The position numbers were made by a program, and so were the translations under genes. A stretch of 64,000 bases of DNA, taken from contig NZ_AP022842.1 in the NCBI RefSeq assembly GCF_011398925.1, forward strand, positions 422,001-486,000, written 5' to 3'. This document shows, one piece after another, positions 34,011 through 42,236 of this stretch (positions within the stretch are counted from its first letter, which is position 1; every line of letters begins with the position of its first letter). The notes beneath the pieces are model-generated. The model was not told the origin of the DNA and did no database searches. It saw only the letters and a program-made list of their open reading frames with translations. The DNA is from Bacillus sp. KH172YL63. Its GTDB lineage: Bacteria > Bacillota > Bacilli > Bacillales > Bacillaceae_B.

Positions 34011-34122
34011 TTTGAAAGTAAAATCCGGGAATTGAAAATAAAGTCGTGTGATTTGAAAATAAAAATGAATTTTTGAAAATAAAATCATATGTTTGAAAAT
34101 ATACACCTGCTTTTTGAAAATA
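34011..34122. repeat. Phased repeat array B (core TTTGAAAATA, 6 copies)
   Basis: Six cores begin at 34011, 34031, 34052, 34072, 34092 and 34113, again 20-21 bp apart: TTTGAAAGTA, ATTGAAAATA, then four perfect TTTGAAAATA. This is the reverse complement of the core of array A. The array lies between the stop of the ABC exporter gene and its terminator, so it would be transcribed into the 3' untranslated region. Confidence 0.87.
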
Positions 34123-34160
34123 AACGCCCGGAAACCCGGTCGAACACACGCCGAAACATA

Positions 34161-34202
34161 AAAAAACCCCTCAAAAGCAAAAGCTTTTGAGGGGTTTTTT
34201 TT
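34161..34202. terminator. Bidirectional terminator
   Basis: AAAAAACCCCTCAAAAGC at 34161-34178 pairs perfectly with its complement at 34183-34200, with a four-base loop and flanking A and T runs. Confidence 0.92.
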
Positions 34203-34546
34203 GTCAAGGGCTGAACATCCTGTCAGTGATCCCTCACGTGTTGCCTTCATCGGATAAAGACAACTCTGTAACTTGCAACATCACAAGTAATATATTTATA
34301 TCTTGAACGTTGTTTGCAGATAATAAACAGCCGCGGGCAATTCCTTGAGTCGTTTGATATACCTAAACGACGTAAGCCCTACCTCTCTTACATCCTAACG
34401 GCTCCGAAGCCGATCCAGTGTGAATAAGTTGTTAAATCAAAACAGAATAGAATTACGAATTATCTTCTATATCGTTTCAATGTATGTTACAAGATTACAA
34501 TAAATAAATATAACATCATCATTGTATTATGTCAAGGGATTGTTGA
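34203..34546. other. AT-rich gene-free stretch with small hairpins
   Basis: No coding region is supportable here. The region between the terminator and the stop of the pyridoxamine oxidase-like gene is AT-rich. GTCGTTT / AAACGAC (around 34350-34374) and CGGCT / AGCCG (around 34400-34413) can form hairpins. A small RNA is possible but I see no convincing promoter and terminator pair. Confidence 0.4.
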
Positions 34547-34975
34547 TTATAATTCAAGCGACTGTGGTGAATCTTCTTCATCGTTCATTAAGCGGATCGC
34601 AGTCGGTTCGATTTTCAACACGATATAGTTCGGGTCGTTCGGACCGTCGAACCACTTGTTCATATGTTCATTCCATAGTTTTTCCTTATAGTGGGCAGAT
34701 TCTTCGATTGATGCCTTTCCTTCGACTTCGACGAATGTATCCCCGTAGCCTTCCCCTTCATATCCGAGAAGGATGTGGACATGTGGGTTCGCGTCGATCT
34801 CTTCTGTCTTATGGGTGTCTTTGTGAGTAGGCGTATACATCGTAAGGTCTTCATGTGAGAAGGTCATATAGCGTGAATGTGGCTTATTGTTTTTAACCGT
34901 TGCAAGGGTCCCGATCTTGCTTTCATCCAGAACCTTTAAGATTTGTTGCTTCAGTTCAGCTTGTGACACGTTCAT
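34547..34975 (-). CDS. Pyridoxamine 5'-phosphate oxidase family protein (general stress protein 26-like)
   Basis: A 142-aa split-barrel flavin-binding protein. The N-terminal half contains ILKVLDESKIGTLATVKNNKPHSRYMTF, and the C-terminal half YKEKLWNEHMNKWFDGPNDPNYIVLKIEPTAIRLM, typical of the YdaG/GSP26 group of the pyridoxamine oxidase superfamily. I chose the ATG at 34975 because AAGGAG lies just upstream; extra residues in a longer frame do not fit the family. It is likely a stress-induced flavin or F420-type binding protein; the reaction is unknown. Confidence 0.85.
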   Translation of the reverse strand: MNVSQAELKQQILKVLDESKIGTLATVKNNKPHSRYMTFSHEDLTMYTPTHKDTHKTEEIDANPHVHILLGYEGEGYGDTFVEVEGKASIEESAHYKEKLWNEHMNKWFDGPNDPNYIVLKIEPTAIRLMNDEEDSPQSLEL

Positions 34976-35099
34976 CCATCTCCTTATTTCATCAGATAAC
35001 CATACTATTCCTTTATTGATGTGGAAATAAACATGGAAATGTGTATAAAGTGCGGGAACCGGGAATAACGGAATCAATAAGAAGATAAGGAGGATGACC

Positions 35100-35738
35100 G
35101 TGCTGCCGGAGGAATTGATTGAACGATGTAAAAAGAGAATGGAACCTTTTCACTGTGAAGGATTTGTATATGGGAGAGGCCCTCATGATCCTGTCATCAT
35201 GGTTGTCGGGGAAGCGCCGGGAGAGACTGAAATCCATAATGGCATGCCGTTCAGTGGACGTGCAGGGAAGGTGCTCGACGGGTTCTTTCATTATTTGGGG
35301 ATTTCAAGGGAAGGGATTTATATCACTTCCGCTGTGAGGAGCAGGCCGTACAAGATCGTTCCGAAGCAGACCCGTGACGGGGAAATCATTCATAAGAAAT
35401 ATAACAGGGCGCCAAATGCAAAGGAGCAGCTTGCCCATGCACCGATTCTTGATTATGAAATCTGCCACATCCAGCCCGAGCTGATCGTGACGCTCGGAAA
35501 TATCGGATTGCAGCGATTGTTGGGGAAGAGATACAAGATATCGAACGTCCACGGTGAGCTGATCCATTCTCCCGTAAGGCGTCTCGTGGATCCGGAGGGA
35601 GATGAGTGGACGGTGAGTGAGGAGACCTACCGCATCTTTCCTACTTATCACCCTGCGTCCATCTTCTATAATCGCTCATTGGAAAAGGAAATCTACAAAG
35701 ATCTTGATGTGCTGAAAGGCATCATCGGCAAAAGTTGA
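35100..35738 (+). CDS. Uracil-DNA glycosylase superfamily protein
   Basis: A 212-aa protein of the UDG family 4/5 type. The key motifs are VVGEAPGETEIHNGMPFSGRAGKVLD near residue 40 and the C-terminal FPTYHPASIFYN. These form the uracil-binding and catalytic loops. It should remove uracil from DNA in base excision repair. I chose the GTG at 35100 because AGGAGG at 35088-35093 ends six bases before it; the ATG at 35094 touches the site. Only some of the four iron-sulfur cysteines of classical family 4 are recognisable (ERC and FHC), so the cluster is uncertain. Confidence 0.82.
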   Translation: MLPEELIERCKKRMEPFHCEGFVYGRGPHDPVIMVVGEAPGETEIHNGMPFSGRAGKVLDGFFHYLGISREGIYITSAVRSRPYKIVPKQTRDGEIIHKKYNRAPNAKEQLAHAPILDYEICHIQPELIVTLGNIGLQRLLGKRYKISNVHGELIHSPVRRLVDPEGDEWTVSEETYRIFPTYHPASIFYNRSLEKEIYKDLDVLKGIIGKS

Positions 35739-35804
35739 ACCTGCCATGTTTTAGCTCCCTGCTGAATGGGAAACGTAAGAAAAAAGAATGTAAGGTGATG
35801 ACAG

Positions 35805-36320
35805 ATGTTTTTTGGAACGTGGTATGGAATATATCGAATCATAATTGTAGGGGTGCTTGCCTACCTGTCCCTCGTTGTCCTGTTAAGGATGTCAGGTAAA
35901 AGAACCCTCTCTAAGATGAATGCCTTTGACTTGATCGTGACGGTCGGGATCGGCTCGGTCCTTGGTATCATCCTTTTAAATAAGAAAGTTCCCCTGATGG
36001 AAGGGATCACCGCGTACCTTGTACTGATCGGCATGCAGTATGTGGTCGCCTGGTTATCCGTTCGTTCACATACAGTCGATCAGCTGGTGAAGTCTTCACC
36101 GAGCCTGTTATATTACCGTGACCAATTCGTCGATGAGAAGATGAAAAAGGAAAGAATCGCCGAAATGGATGTCTTTCAAGCTGTCAGGGACTATGGTTAC
36201 GGATCCCTGAATGATGTGGAGATGGTCATCCTTGAAGCGGATGGAGGGTTCTCGGTCATCGGTAAATCGAAGGAAACTGATGGTGAAGTGATGAAGCATG
36301 TGAGAGGATACTCTGAATGA
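35805..36320 (+). CDS. DUF421 (YetF family) membrane protein
   Basis: A 171-aa protein with three membrane segments at the N-terminus (residues about 7-75), including LLRMSGKRTLSKMNAFDLIVTVGIGSVLGIILLN, the signature of DUF421. A soluble C-terminal domain follows with SPSLLYYRDQFVDEKMKKERIAEMDVFQAVRDYGYGSLNDVEMVILEADGGFSVI. The GTAAGGTGATGAC region provides the ribosome binding site. The function is unknown; relatives occur in spore-formers, some in spore membranes. It converges on the SASP gene and shares a terminator with it. Confidence 0.88.
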   Translation: MFFGTWYGIYRIIIVGVLAYLSLVVLLRMSGKRTLSKMNAFDLIVTVGIGSVLGIILLNKKVPLMEGITAYLVLIGMQYVVAWLSVRSHTVDQLVKSSPSLLYYRDQFVDEKMKKERIAEMDVFQAVRDYGYGSLNDVEMVILEADGGFSVIGKSKETDGEVMKHVRGYSE

Positions 36321-36353
36321 AAAGAAGGCATTTCGTGGAGAAATGCCTTCTTT
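36321..36353. terminator. Bidirectional terminator
   Basis: AAAGAAGGCATTTC at 36321-36334 pairs with GAAATGCCTTCTTT at 36340-36353; it serves both converging genes. Confidence 0.92.
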
Positions 36354-36354
36354 T

Positions 36355-36606
36355 TTATTGTTTTTTTGTCAAATTCTCCTGAGCCATCCGGACAAGCTCT
36401 TTTACCATGCTTCCCCCGATCCTCCCGCCGACTTTCCCGGCCTGCTCGGAAGTCAATTTTCCGTTATAGCCCCGTTGAAGAGGGATCCCCTGTTCTTTTG
36501 CAATTTCATATTTCGCTTCATTCGGGTCCTGTGTCCCTGACACTTTTGCTTTCAATTGATCCATGGCGTTCCGTGCTTCAGGTACGAGAAGTTTTCTTTT
36601 GGACAT
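36355..36606 (-). CDS. Alpha/beta-type small acid-soluble spore protein
   Basis: An 83-aa DNA-binding protein of dormant spores. The germination protease site is seen in KYEIAKEQGI and the second conserved helix in GGRIGGSMVKELVRMAQ. The N-terminus (MSKRKLLVPEARNAMDQLKAKV) is somewhat longer and more basic than in SspA/SspB. I chose the ATG at 36606, the third of three consecutive in-frame ATG codons, because it is best spaced behind AAGGGG. It should be made in the forespore. It is evidence that the organism sporulates. Confidence 0.9.
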   Translation of the reverse strand: MSKRKLLVPEARNAMDQLKAKVSGTQDPNEAKYEIAKEQGIPLQRGYNGKLTSEQAGKVGGRIGGSMVKELVRMAQENLTKKQ

Positions 36607-36785
36607 CATCATCACCCCTTCCCTTAGGTTGTCCCAAACTTTTTTTATAAGTAAAAAGTCTTGTTCTAAAAGGATTTTCATTTGGTGATAGGAAAAAAGG
36701 AAGAAAAAAAGATTGTCTATATTGTGTCAAATAAAATATAATTCTTAATAGTTAGATAATTTTGTAAAGAAAAGGGGGAAATGCC

Positions 36786-38243
36786 ATGGAAGATTTCGTT
36801 GGCAAGTTGGTAGGGATTCTTTGGTCTCCGGTCATGATTTACTTCTGTTTAGGTGTAGGCTTACTATTTTCTATCTTAACGAAGTTTTTACAAGTGCGAT
36901 TGATTAAAGACATGGTCGTTCAAATGTTCAAGGGAGGAAGCTCGAAAGCCGGGGTATCGTCATTCCAGGCGCTGGCACTGTCATTATCGGGACGTGTCGG
37001 GACAGGGAATATCGCCGGTACGGCAACTGCGATTGCTTTCGGGGGACCGGGTGCGGTCTTCTGGATGTGGACGATTGCGTTCATCGGTGCGAGCAGTGCC
37101 TTTATTGAATCCACTCTTGCTCAAATTTACAAGGTGAAGCAGGATGGAGAATACCGGGGAGGACCAGCCTACTATATTGAAAAAGGGATTGGCTGGAAAT
37201 GGTATGCTGTACTCTTCTCTTTTGCAACCTTGCTTGCCATGAGTATTTTGATGCCCGGAATCCAGTCGAATTCGATTGCATTGGGTCTTGAAAATGCATT
37301 TGACCTGAGCACGACGGTAACGGGATTAGGTCTTGTCGTATTAATTGGAGTCATCATTTTTGGTGGAGTCAAACGGATTGCCGGAGTGGCTTCTTATGTT
37401 GTTCCATTTATGGCCATTGCCTATATCCTTCTTTCACTTATTATTGTGGGAATGAATATTACGGAAATCCCTGCAGTATTTTCTCTGATTTTCAAAAGTG
37501 CATTCGGCTTTGATTCAGCTTTCGGTGGAATCATTGGGATGGCCGTATCCTGGGGTGTGAAACGTGGAATCTACTCCAATGAAGCAGGTCAAGGTACAGG
37601 TCCTCACGCAGCGGCGGCTGCAGAGGTTTCCCACCCTGCCAAACAGGGTCTCGTTCAGGCGTTTTCGGTTTATATCGATACACTTCTTGTTTGTACGGCA
37701 ACAGCTTTCATGATTTTGTTCACAGGTTCTTTCAATACAGAAGGGCCGGATGGGAACATGATCGCCAATAACCTGGAGGGGGTTGAAGCTGGACCGGGTT
37801 ATACACAGGCAGCCATCGAAACGGTGCTTCCTGGATTCGGTGCTTCATTTGTCGCGATCGCCCTGTTCTTCTTCGCATTCACGACGATCATGGCTTACTA
37901 TTACATGGCAGAGACGAATGTTGCATATCTGCTGAGAGGGAAGAACTCTAAGGCTGCGATGATCATCTTGAAGCTCGTCCTCCTTGGCGCCACTTTCTAC
38001 GGTGCTGTAAGAGAAGCGGCATTGGCGTGGGCATTGGGTGATATCGGGCTTGGCCTCATGGTATGGCTGAACTTGATCGCCATCCTTATCCTGGCGAAAC
38101 CTGCCCTGAAAGCCTTGAAGGATTATGAAGAACAGAAGAAGCAAGGGTTGGATCCAGTCTTTAATTCAACCAAGCTCGGCATCAAAAATGCAGAGTTCTG
38201 GGAACAGGAATATAAGGTGGAAGACAAAGAGAATGCATCATAA
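36786..38243 (+). CDS. Sodium:alanine/glycine symporter (AgcS family)
   Basis: A 485-aa membrane protein with about 11 segments. It carries the family stretches LALSLSGRVGTGNIAGTATAIAFGGPGAVFWMW and WGVKRGIYSNEAGQGTGPHAAAAAEVSHPAKQGLVQAF, which contain residues for substrate and sodium binding. B. subtilis AlsT and GlnT are relatives. GGGGGAAATGCC precedes the ATG at 36786. It is monocistronic, with a terminator at 38253. The cargo is probably alanine, glycine or glutamine. Confidence 0.92.
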   Translation: MEDFVGKLVGILWSPVMIYFCLGVGLLFSILTKFLQVRLIKDMVVQMFKGGSSKAGVSSFQALALSLSGRVGTGNIAGTATAIAFGGPGAVFWMWTIAFIGASSAFIESTLAQIYKVKQDGEYRGGPAYYIEKGIGWKWYAVLFSFATLLAMSILMPGIQSNSIALGLENAFDLSTTVTGLGLVVLIGVIIFGGVKRIAGVASYVVPFMAIAYILLSLIIVGMNITEIPAVFSLIFKSAFGFDSAFGGIIGMAVSWGVKRGIYSNEAGQGTGPHAAAAAEVSHPAKQGLVQAFSVYIDTLLVCTATAFMILFTGSFNTEGPDGNMIANNLEGVEAGPGYTQAAIETVLPGFGASFVAIALFFFAFTTIMAYYYMAETNVAYLLRGKNSKAAMIILKLVLLGATFYGAVREAALAWALGDIGLGLMVWLNLIAILILAKPALKALKDYEEQKKQGLDPVFNSTKLGIKNAEFWEQEYKVEDKENAS

Positions 38244-38252
38244 TCAATAAGG

Positions 38253-38288
38253 GAAACCTGCTGCCGAAATGGCAGCAGGTTTCTTTTT
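38253..38288 (+). terminator. Terminator after the symporter gene
   Basis: GAAACCTGCTGCC at 38253-38265 pairs with GGCAGCAGGTTTC at 38271-38283, followed by T residues. Confidence 0.92.
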
Positions 38289-38292
38289 GTAC

Positions 38293-38778
38293 TTATGAAG
38301 TCTGACTTTTCCCTGCAAAATAAATCCTGTCCCCGATGTATTTTTGGAAAGCATACATGAAAAGGGACTTGAGAAAAAACAGAAGAGATAACTGGTACTG
38401 CTTTAGGTGGATCAACTTCCAAACGCCAAGCTTTTTGAAAAGAGCGTAAAACGGGTACGTAAAGAATGAGTCGATCAGGAGGTTCATAAAGAGGTAAAGA
38501 TAAAAGTTCCCATAGAATAATTTAAGGATCCAGACTGAACCGCTCGGGAATATCCCTAAAATAAAGGGGATGATGCCATTGCCTTTCGGAAAGATTTTCG
38601 TCGTGATGGTCCACCATTTGATTTTTTCAGCCAAAACGCCTTCAAGGAATACGAGTCCTGACATGAACAGGGCCGCCGGCAGGTATTTTTTGATGCTTTC
38701 CTTTCCTGCCAATAAGAGTAATATCCAGGAGAGGGCCATCAATATCAATAAGTATCGTTTATTTTTATGATTGCTCAC
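38293..38778 (-). CDS. Hypothetical polytopic membrane protein, 161 aa
   Basis: The protein has about four or five hydrophobic segments separated by short loops, including LLILMALSWILLLLAG, FMSGLVFLEGVLA and FYLYLFMNLLIDSFFTYPFYALF. It resembles small CBO0543-type Bacillus membrane proteins of unknown function, but I am not certain. It is a single gene on the minus strand that converges on the AgcS symporter gene. Upstream lies GGGGGAATCACC, which can serve as ribosome binding site. Confidence 0.7.
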   Translation of the reverse strand: MSNHKNKRYLLILMALSWILLLLAGKESIKKYLPAALFMSGLVFLEGVLAEKIKWWTITTKIFPKGNGIIPFILGIFPSGSVWILKLFYGNFYLYLFMNLLIDSFFTYPFYALFKKLGVWKLIHLKQYQLSLLFFLKSLFMYAFQKYIGDRIYFAGKSQTS

Positions 38779-38954
38779 GGTGATTCCCCCTAATAAGAGA
38801 TGTGGGTGGTTTATGTATAGAATGATACAGCGCTGTGGCTTTTATGCGGAAAGAAGAGAAATGTATTCCGATCAGATTACTGAACAATATTTTTGAGTTG
38901 AGACCCGAATTTGATTATGATAAAGAAAACGGAAGGAATCGGAGGTGCGTTTCA

Positions 38955-40118
38955 GTGGATTTATATGAACCGTTTATTCAAAGTGACCGACAAAGGAAGC
39001 TTGTGGAACTGGCTGCCGGACTGGCAGACGTGTTCGCTGGCCGCGGGGAGGCCTATGACCGGGAAGAGGCTTTTCCTTATGAAAATTTCAATGACTTAAA
39101 GAAAAGCGGTTACGGGGCGTTATCGATCCCGAAAGAGTATGGCGGCGAAGAGATCAGTTTATATGAGTTTGTCATGATCCAGGAAAGGCTTGCGGCTGGG
39201 GATGCTGCCACAGCATTGTCGATTGGCTGGCATCTCGGTGTGCTGATGGAACTGACGGAAACAAGGTCATGGAAAGAAGGGGTATTCAAGGTGCTGTGTG
39301 AGGAGATCTCTGCAAACAGCGCGCTCATTAACAGGGCTGCTACAGAACCGGCTACAGGAAGTCCGACACGGGGCGGGCTGCCGGAAACTAAAGCTGTGAA
39401 AGCAGAAGGAGGATGGACGCTGACCGGAAGGAAGTCGTTCACTTCGATGGCAAGGATGCTGGACTACTCCTTGGTATCGGCTACCCTGGATGATACAGAT
39501 GAAAAGGGGTTCTTCCTCGTTGATCATACGAGGGAAGGAGTAAGCGTAGAAGAGACGTGGGACACGATTTCCATGAAGGGAACAGGAAGCGATGACCTGG
39601 TCCTGAAAGATGTCAGCCTCCCCGATTCCGCACTTGTAGAGCGGGACAGCGCGCAAGGGAAGAAGGGAGACCTCCCTAAAGCATGGCTCCTTCACATTCC
39701 TGCCTGCTACATAGGTGTAGCAATCGCAGCAAGAAACGAAGCGATCCGGTTCGCTAAAGAGTATTCCCCAAACAGTTTACCGGGACCGATCAAGGATGTG
39801 CCAGAAGTTCAAAGGAAAATCGGGGAAATGGAGCTGGAGCTGTTTAAAGCGAGACAGATTCTTTATTCAGTGGCTGATAAATGGGACAAGGAACCTGACA
39901 AGCGGCAGCATATGGCAGCAGAGCTTGCTTCTGTCAAACATATCGTCACAAACAGCGCGTTTCAGATCGTCGATACAGCCATGAGGATTGTCGGGGCGAA
40001 AAGCCTGTTCCGCTCAAGCCCGATGCAACGGTATTACCGGGACGTGCGGGCAGGGCTCCATAACCCGCCGATGGATGATATGGTCATCGGGATGCTTTCG
40101 AAACAGGCGTTGTCCTGA
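38955..40118 (+). CDS. Acyl-CoA dehydrogenase family protein (YdbM-like)
   Basis: A 387-aa flavoprotein of the acyl-CoA dehydrogenase fold: an N-terminal helical domain (FNDLKKSGYGALSIPKEYGGEEISLYEFVMIQERLAAGDAATALSIGWH), a middle beta domain (GWTLTGRKSFTSMARM, then ISMKGTGSDDLVLKDV) and a C-terminal helical domain (FQIVDTAMRIVGAKSLFRSSPMQRYYRDVRAGLHNPPMDD). I chose the GTG at 38955 because GGAGGTG at 38941-38947 precedes it and the length then equals the family norm. The substrate is not known. It is monocistronic with its own terminator. Confidence 0.87.
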   Translation: MDLYEPFIQSDRQRKLVELAAGLADVFAGRGEAYDREEAFPYENFNDLKKSGYGALSIPKEYGGEEISLYEFVMIQERLAAGDAATALSIGWHLGVLMELTETRSWKEGVFKVLCEEISANSALINRAATEPATGSPTRGGLPETKAVKAEGGWTLTGRKSFTSMARMLDYSLVSATLDDTDEKGFFLVDHTREGVSVEETWDTISMKGTGSDDLVLKDVSLPDSALVERDSAQGKKGDLPKAWLLHIPACYIGVAIAARNEAIRFAKEYSPNSLPGPIKDVPEVQRKIGEMELELFKARQILYSVADKWDKEPDKRQHMAAELASVKHIVTNSAFQIVDTAMRIVGAKSLFRSSPMQRYYRDVRAGLHNPPMDDMVIGMLSKQALS

Positions 40119-40139
40119 GTAATGAAATTCATTATAAAA

Positions 40140-40182
40140 AATCCGGACGGCCATTCGTAACGAAGCCGTCCGGATTTTTTAT
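40140..40182 (+). terminator. Terminator after the acyl-CoA dehydrogenase gene
   Basis: AATCCGGACGGC at 40140-40151 pairs with GCCGTCCGGATT at 40164-40175, followed by T residues. Confidence 0.92.
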
Positions 40183-40210
40183 ATTTATGCTGTTTTCGTA
40201 AACATTCTGG

Positions 40211-40357
40211 CTTTTAGACAAGCGAGATGCGGTTGATTTCCGCTCCAGATGCTCGCTTTCCGCGGGGATGGCGGTGAGCCTCCTCGGACTTTGTCCTGCG
40301 GGGTCTCACCTGTCCATCAGTTCCCGCAGGAGTCGAGCATCTTCCGCTCCAATCAAC
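40211..40357 (-). repeat. Structured GC-rich intergenic repeat, copy 1
   Basis: An element of about 145 bp whose reverse complement matches 56706-56850 nearly base for base. It contains several complementary blocks: GATGCTCG / CGAGCATC, CCTGCGGG / CCCGCAGG and GGTGAG / CTCACC, so it can fold into a branched RNA or cruciform. It is bounded by GTTGATT and AATCAAC. It has no coding potential. The remaining stretch to 40545 shows no feature. Confidence 0.85.
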
Positions 40358-40545
40358 CATCGAAGATAAAAACCAAAAATCCACTCAATAATCTGCTGAT
40401 TCATCTTCTGAATAGAAGTGATCAACTTAATTCATGTACATTGGCCTTGATTCATTGCTATGACAATTTTTCATTCCACAGCCTCAAATTTCCTAAGATG
40501 CTCACCTTAACGTCTAATAATAGCAACAATCTATGCGAATGATCT

Positions 40546-41619
40546 TCATTCAGGATGCAATGTCTTCTCCAATAACGTTTGATGCTGTTCCTCCAGGATG
40601 TGTACTTCATTAAGCTCTTCAATCAAATCATGAATCGACAGAAGTTCGTAGAGCATGACCGTTTCACATGAGAAATGGTGCTTCATGGATTGAAATGGCT
40701 TCATATGAAGGCCTTCATGATCTTCCCAGAACTCATCCAGCAGATTTTTCATCAGTGTGAAATGCTGCTCAGGTATATGGAAAGACGGGTGGTGCATGAT
40801 CGCCTTGATGCTTTGGGTCGCCTCTAGTATCCGTTCTTTTTCATCGTCACTGAATGTGTATTGGACAGGGAGGTAGATCAGGTTGCCGATATGAAACAGG
40901 ATTTGCCTCAACAGGTTCAGCTTCTTGTATTCATAATGAAAATAGCGCATCTCCTGACGGCTGTACCGGTGAAGTTTCCATTCTTCTTTCTGATATTCGC
41001 ACAGGGTATCGGTTGATTCGATCTCCCTCAAAATATCATTGAAAATCAGCTTGGTGTCTTTATGGAGAGAATGATTCTGAAGAATCTCAGACCCTCTTTT
41101 CTCCAGTAGGTTCCCTGTTTTGAAATAGAGATTATGAATGTTGGTGGAAATGGTGTTGCTGTATTTTGGCGGCAGGATCCACAAGTTGACCAGTGTGGAT
41201 ACAATCAAGCCGATCGTGGTCGTTCCTAGCCGAATGAAAAACGTGGCCACATAGTGATCGTGTATCGTAGGGACCATCGCGATCCCTGTCAGGGTGGCAA
41301 CGAGAATCCCTGCCCCGAGATGGAGCTTATGGCATGTAACGATGGTAAGAAGTGCAACGAGTGCATACGTGATGGCGTGATCCCCGAGTGCGTGGGTGAT
41401 GATCACGGCAAACAGTGCTCCAATCGCCGATGCCGGGAAACGGATGAACGCTTTTTTGATAGAATTGGCAGCAGTCGGCTCGATGGTCACGATAGCGGTG
41501 ATGACCGCAAAGGTAGCCGGCCAGTCCATCAGCTCACAAATCAGCGCTGTAAGGAATACGGCAAGTCCCGTCTTCGCAATCCTTCCTCCGACAAACTGAA
41601 ATTTTTTAAGAAAATCCAT
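40546..41619 (-). CDS. Aromatic acid exporter (ArAE/FUSC) family membrane protein
   Basis: A 357-aa protein. Residues 1-150 hold about six membrane segments with GGRIAKTGLAVFLTALICELMDWPATFAVITAIVTIEPT and the RFPASAIGALFAV stretch typical of the Gram-positive ArAE_1 family. The rest is a cytoplasmic helical domain with many charged residues. The ATG at 41619 follows GAGGG seven bases upstream. Relatives are presumed exporters of aromatic acids; the cargo here is unknown. It stands alone and ends in front of the GC-rich repeat region without a clear terminator of its own. Confidence 0.83.
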   Translation of the reverse strand: MDFLKKFQFVGGRIAKTGLAVFLTALICELMDWPATFAVITAIVTIEPTAANSIKKAFIRFPASAIGALFAVIITHALGDHAITYALVALLTIVTCHKLHLGAGILVATLTGIAMVPTIHDHYVATFFIRLGTTTIGLIVSTLVNLWILPPKYSNTISTNIHNLYFKTGNLLEKRGSEILQNHSLHKDTKLIFNDILREIESTDTLCEYQKEEWKLHRYSRQEMRYFHYEYKKLNLLRQILFHIGNLIYLPVQYTFSDDEKERILEATQSIKAIMHHPSFHIPEQHFTLMKNLLDEFWEDHEGLHMKPFQSMKHHFSCETVMLYELLSIHDLIEELNEVHILEEQHQTLLEKTLHPE

Positions 41620-41693
41620 AATCAAACCCTCTTTAACAGTATTCGATCACCTATATTATATAGGATGTAAAAAAAGATGGAAATGAACCGACA

Positions 41694-41730
41694 AAAAAGA
41701 ACTGTTCGAAAGTGAACAGTTCTTTTATAT
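41694..41730. terminator. Terminator
   Basis: AAAAAGAACTGTTC at 41694-41707 pairs with GAACAGTTCTTTT at 41714-41726. On the minus strand it ends the receiver-like gene. Confidence 0.9.
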
Positions 41731-41738
41731 ATGATCAC

Positions 41739-42065
41739 TCATCTAAGAGGCAGTGGCCTTAATAAAATCTTGATGGATTGAGGCATCTTACTTTCATTCT
41801 GAGCATCTTTCAAATACCTGAACATCTGTTTACCAGCGACAGAGTTAGCGGAATGAATGGTGATCCTTTCAGCGAATAACTGTTTTTCCACCATGTAATG
41901 TACGAGCATTAGTCCATTCCGGGTCTTGCTTTCCAAGTCGTGATCCAATGAAAGGTGATCGATCGAAAAATGAAGCAGAAGGTCAATACATTCATCGATA
42001 TCTTTCGCGAGAATGTACCCTTCAGGACAGTGTCGATAGTCGTCTAAAAATACGTTTACTGTCAT
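41739..42065 (-). CDS. Cyclic-phosphate processing receiver-like (cREC) protein
   Basis: A 108-aa protein that looks like a trimmed response regulator receiver domain: VFLDDYRHCPEGYILAKDIDECIDLL, then LSLDHDLESKTRNGLMLVHYMVE and ITIHSANSVAGKQMFRYL. The LDHDL acidic motif and the IHSAN histidine define the cREC group, which comparative genomics links to processing of cyclic phosphate ends in conflict and repair systems. Here it is a single gene with its own terminator and no toxin, nuclease or ligase beside it, so the role is open. Upstream on the minus strand lies an A/T-rich promoter region with a TACCAATATACTGGTA palindrome. Confidence 0.75.
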   Translation of the reverse strand: MTVNVFLDDYRHCPEGYILAKDIDECIDLLLHFSIDHLSLDHDLESKTRNGLMLVHYMVEKQLFAERITIHSANSVAGKQMFRYLKDAQNESKMPQSIKILLRPLPLR

Positions 42066-42236
42066 AGTTATTCTTCTTTCGTCATTTGACTTAATTCAAC
42101 CCTATCAGATATTGACAAATACTTATATAGGCAAATAGTATGAAAAATACCAATATACTGGTAAATTTTTTGGTGGTGTATAGTGGATAATCATTGTAAC
42201 AGATGGAGCTGATAAGGAAAAAAGTAGTGATACCGC

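Noticed and set aside
34522..34830. Plus-strand open frame opposite the GSP26-like gene
   Set aside because: It is the antisense shadow of the 34547-34975 gene with no ribosome binding site.
38835..38954. N-terminal extension of the acyl-CoA dehydrogenase
   Set aside because: The extra 40 residues do not fit the family, and GGAGGTG at 38941-38947 points to the GTG at 38955.
40249..40542. Open frame across the GC-rich repeat
   Set aside because: It crosses the structured repeat, and copy 2 of the repeat does not preserve the frame.
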